In this document: one piece after another, positions 6,206 through 7,950 of the stretch
How positions within the stretch are numbered: the stretch's first letter is position 1
Layout: each line of letters opens with the position of its first letter
Position numbers and translations under genes: made by a program
Assembly (NCBI GenBank): GCA_003527405.1
Contig: DPXH01000214.1
Coordinates: 13,566-21,515 of the forward strand
Source: Candidatus Sediminicultor tertius
Lineage (GTDB): Bacteria > Atribacterota > Phoenicimicrobiia > Phoenicimicrobiales > Phoenicimicrobiaceae
Direction of reading: 5' to 3'
DNA: 7,950 nt
The notes under the pieces: model-generated
Seen by the model: only the letters and a program-made list of their open reading frames with translations
Database searches by the model: none
What the model was told of the DNA's origin: nothing

Positions 6206-6874
6206 CTTCAATTTACGAGATATGGCTAATTTTTTATTTACAATTTCAACTATCTCATTAAATATCTCTTCTTTGCTTCTGTTAGCATCAATTATTTTAA
6301 TTCTTTCTGATTCTTCTCGAGACAATTGGTAATAGCCTTGTCTAACTCTTTCCAAAAATAATTTTCCACCGATAATTTTTTTACTTAAAAATTCTTCTTC
6401 AAATCTCATTTCACTCGAGTTACCGAAAGAAGCTGACCTCTTTAATCCTTCGTATGGGTCAATATCCAGGATAAAGGTTAAATCAGGAATAGCTTCCCCC
6501 ACGACCAAGCCATTCAGTTGCTTGATAATCTTTAAATCTATACCTCTTCCACACCCTTGATAAACAGTAGTAGAATCATAGAAGCGATCGGATATAACTA
6601 TTTTCCCTTCTTTTAAGGCTGGTAAAATTATTAATCTAACATTTTCCGCCCGAGAAGCTAAAAACAATAGCATTTCGGTTTTATAATCCATACCATCATT
6701 TTTTTGGTCGAGAAGAATTTTACGTATTTTATCTCCAATCTTCGTTCCACCCGGCTCTTTAGTATAAATAGAAGGTATTTTCTGTTTAATTAAAAAATCA
6801 AATAGCATCTTTGCCTGGGTAGTTTTCCCACAACCTTCAAGCCCTTCAAAAGTTATAAATAGACCTTTTTTCAT
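6203..6874 (-). CDS. tmk: Thymidylate kinase
   Basis: Thymidylate kinase phosphorylates dTMP to dTDP with ATP, the last dTTP-specific step of synthesis. Counted from the ATG at 6874 (223 residues), the P-loop is GLEGCGKT (11-18). The dTMP-binding KEPGGT is at 39-44, and SRAE (74-77) lies in the substrate site. The signature SDRFYDST is at 95-102, with YQGCGRG (105-111) next. The frame is open to a TTG at 6898, but homologues begin with MKKGLFITFEG. The ATG at 6874 also has GAGGT six bases upstream, so this start is preferred. ATG at 6886 has GAGGT only two bases away. The stop codon lies inside heptamer array D. The 334-bp spacer upstream suggests tmk begins its own transcription unit, although no clear promoter was recognised. 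Confidence 0.94.
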   Translation of the reverse strand: MKKGLFITFEGLEGCGKTTQAKMLFDFLIKQKIPSIYTKEPGGTKIGDKIRKILLDQKNDGMDYKTEMLLFLASRAENVRLIILPALKEGKIVISDRFYDSTTVYQGCGRGIDLKIIKQLNGLVVGEAIPDLTFILDIDPYEGLKRSASFGNSSEMRFEEEFLSKKIIGGKLFLERVRQGYYQLSREESERIKIIDANRSKEEIFNEIVEIVNKKLAISRKLK

Positions 6875-6875
6875 T

Positions 6876-6893
6876 ATATACCTCATATACCTC
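6876..6893 (-). promoter_or_regulatory. tmk: Tandemly duplicated ribosome binding site of tmk
   Basis: On the minus strand the nine bases GAGGTATAT occur twice in perfect tandem directly before A-ATG. The proximal GAGGT is correctly spaced (six bases) for the ATG at 6874. The distal copy is two bases from the ATG at 6886, too close for efficient use. Alternatively, the distal site is a standby site for the same start. The copy number is certain; the function is inferred. Confidence 0.6.
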
Positions 6894-6898
6894 AGCAA

Positions 6899-7208
6899 TT
6901 TAAATTAATCGTTAGTCTCTTTAGTTTAAATAATATTTTCAGTCACCAGTTATTACTATATAGCTAAAAATTTAAAGCTAAAAACGAAAACCCGTAATTA
7001 AAAATTCAAAACTTTCTCTCGTAATTCTAAATTTTAAGTTTTGTTTTTATTTCTTTATCTTTTCGTTTTTGCTATATAGCATACAAGATATGAAAAATAA
7101 AACTCAATATATAAAATAATGTATTTAAATTTTAAATTTTGAGCTATGGCTTTACGTTTTGCGCTTTTCGTTTTTCATTTTATTACTACTCGCTATTTAC
7201 TAATTTTA
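6899..7208. other. Gene-free spacer between the CBS gene and tmk
   Basis: No reading frame with family features occurs in this AT-rich stretch. Most of it is the heptamer-periodic DNA listed separately (6959-7175). The remaining part next to tmk (6899-6958) has no strong promoter match. Near the middle are an 8-bp stem, CAAAACTT/AAGTTTTG (7007-7014 with 7036-7043), and the palindrome GCTATATAGC (7071-7080). CTATATAGC recurs at 6956-6964. These could form weak AT-only hairpins but not a normal GC-rich terminator. Confidence 0.7.
6959..7175. repeat. Degenerate heptamer-periodic region with alternating A-rich and T-rich blocks
   Basis: Cut into sevens from 7175 downwards on the minus strand, this stretch gives 31 units. 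The first eight (7175-7120) are mostly AAAANNN, for example AAAAACG, AAAAGCG, CAAAACG, TAAAGCC, AAAATTT. The next block (7119-7078) is mostly NNNTTTT, such as TTATTTT and GAGTTTT. Then come A-rich units again (7070-7015), such as AAAAACG, AAAAGAT, AAAACTT. T-rich units close it (7014-6959), such as AAGTTTT, GAATTTT, GGGTTTT, CGTTTTT. The A-rich and T-rich blocks are rough reverse complements, giving two successive imperfect inverted repeats. AAAACGAAAA occurs at 7174-7165 and 7069-7060 on the minus strand, exactly 105 bp (15 units) apart, and on the plus strand at 6981-6990. Confidence 0.6.
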
Positions 7209-7661
7209 TCATTTTTCGTTTTCATTATCGCTCATAAGTACTCGACAAATATCAGTTAGAGTTACTATCCCCACTAATTTACCATTTCGTAAGACAGGAA
7301 GTCTTTGAATTTTATTTCTAATAAGTAGATCTGACGCCAAAACTTCATTATCATCTTCATCGATAGTAATAATGTTTTTTCTCATAAATTCTTCTACCGG
7401 ACGTTGAGAATATTCTTTTAAACTTTTAGATAACTGTATGAATTCAGAAAGGATAGAATCACTGTTTATAATTCCCAAATAATTCGGCAGAGTAGCTCTG
7501 ATTATGTCGTGTAAAGATATAAATCCAATAACTTCTTGATTATTGTTGACCACAGGGAGCCCGGTAATTTTTTGTCTGGATAGTATACCCAGTAAATCTA
7601 CTAATTTACATGTGGCCAAAACACTGGTAACATCCCGAATCATAATATCCTTTATTTTCAA
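7209..7661 (-). CDS. Two-CBS-domain protein
   Basis: The 150-residue protein is made almost entirely of two CBS domains, about residues 5-58 (KDIMIRDV...LPVV...GFISLHDII) and 88-143 (VEEFMRKN...LPVL...GIVTLTDIC). Each ends with the S/T-x-x-D motif that contacts the ribose of a bound adenine nucleotide (SLHD 49-52, TLTD 134-137). Stand-alone CBS pairs usually sense AMP, ATP or SAM and regulate a partner; here the partner is unknown. The start is TTG at 7661, giving the family-typical MKIKDIM, with a GGGG-containing site nine bases upstream. An ATG at 7643 would cut into domain 1. The gene follows the sugar kinase by 28 bp, so the two are likely co-transcribed and may share nucleotide sensing. 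The last codons (NENEK) are A-rich and resemble the adjoining heptamer region. Confidence 0.9.
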   Translation of the reverse strand: MKIKDIMIRDVTSVLATCKLVDLLGILSRQKITGLPVVNNNQEVIGFISLHDIIRATLPNYLGIINSDSILSEFIQLSKSLKEYSQRPVEEFMRKNIITIDEDDNEVLASDLLIRNKIQRLPVLRNGKLVGIVTLTDICRVLMSDNENEK

Positions 7662-7689
7662 TTAGATTATCCCCTCTCTCTATTTATCT

Positions 7690-7950
7690 TCATAATCTCT
7701 TAACTTTCACACACTTAAGACATTTCTCTACCTCTTCTCTTGAGCTAAATTCCTCTTCTTCTCTTAAGGCACTGGCCAAGGCACAGGCCATAGAAAATTC
7801 TATTGCTTCCTCAAAATTTTTCCCTTCTTCAGTTAAGGAAATTGCAAATCCTGCAACCAAGGCATCACCTGCTCCGATTAAATTTACGATTTCATGATAG
7901 TCAGTCTCGGCAAACCATATTTCATCTTGGGTGGCAATTATATCTTTTTC
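7690..7950 (-). CDS. C-terminal part of a PfkB-family sugar kinase, probably of the 1-phosphofructokinase/tagatose-6-phosphate kinase branch
   Basis: The frame is open from the window edge to a TGA at 7692-7690, giving 86 residues of a protein whose N-terminus lies outside. It contains IGAGDALVAGFA, the second PfkB signature. The Asp of GAGD is the catalytic base and the glycines form the anion hole for the transferred phosphate. The preceding WFAETDYHEIVNL and the VAGF continuation resemble FruK/LacC-type kinases of phosphorylated sugars more than ribokinase. The tail (EEAIEFSMACALASALREEEE...) is the usual final helical part of the fold. It is followed after 28 bp by the CBS-domain gene with no terminator. 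The family call is firm and the substrate call tentative. Confidence 0.85.
   Translation of the reverse strand, partial: EKDIIATQDEIWFAETDYHEIVNLIGAGDALVAGFAISLTEEGKNFEEAIEFSMACALASALREEEEFSSREEVEKCLKCVKVKRL

Noticed and set aside
6102..6332. Open frame on the plus strand across the tmk-holB spacer and the tmk end
   Set aside because: It appears hydrophobic only because it reads AT-rich spacer and antisense tmk. No ribosome binding site or family feature is present.
7007..7043. Intrinsic terminator downstream of the CBS gene
   Set aside because: The 8-bp stem CAAAACTT/AAGTTTTG is AT-rich with a 21-base loop and only a short T run follows. It is better explained as part of the heptamer inverted repeat.

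Overview
This is an AT-rich bacterial window in which every recognisable gene is on the minus strand, so transcription runs from high to low coordinates. In that order it reads: the C-terminal end of a PfkB-family sugar kinase (7950-7690), a two-CBS-domain protein, a 334-bp gene-free spacer, tmk, a 164-bp spacer, holB, ricT (yaaT/PSP1 family), a trmN6-type methyltransferase, rsmI, a four-helix-bundle 23S rRNA intervening-sequence protein (IVP, S23 family), metG, and the first 59 codons of a membrane-anchored protein that runs off the window at base 1.

The order tmk - holB - ricT - trmN6 - rsmI - metG matches a segment of the conserved replication/translation cluster known from Bacillus (tmk, holB, yaaT, yabB, yabC, metS). 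TTG start codons (ricT, rsmI, the CBS gene), strong GGAGG-type ribosome binding sites and low GC fit a Firmicutes-like or deep-branching anaerobic bacterium. An uncultured lineage such as Atribacterota is a guess that the sequence alone cannot settle. The core genes look intact and vertically inherited. holB/ricT and ricT/trmN6 overlap, which suggests translational coupling. The cluster joins dTMP phosphorylation, the clamp loader, RNA-processing control (RicT), 16S rRNA and probably tRNA methylation, and tRNA(Met) charging.

The unusual material lies between genes. Much of the non-coding DNA has a period of seven bases. Between rsmI and metG, where Bacillus-type clusters have no IVP gene, the IVP gene is bracketed by two arrays of the heptamer GCGATAC/GCAATAC in inverted orientation (2165-2195 and 2588-2618; 28 of 31 positions complementary). 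The upstream arm begins on the rsmI stop codon, and the downstream arm begins at the base after the IVP stop codon. This looks like a compact 454-bp cassette. A third array, nearly identical to the downstream arm, stands alone in front of holB (6054-6088). Other heptamer families occur at the end of tmk (6178-6205) and through the tmk-CBS spacer (6959-7175), where A-rich and T-rich heptamers alternate in four blocks.

The best candidate for something little described is therefore an IVP gene coupled to inverted heptamer arrays, in a genome whose spacers carry several heptamer families. Its mobility or RNA-level function is inference. No tRNA, rRNA, CRISPR array, transposase or convincing intrinsic terminator was found.
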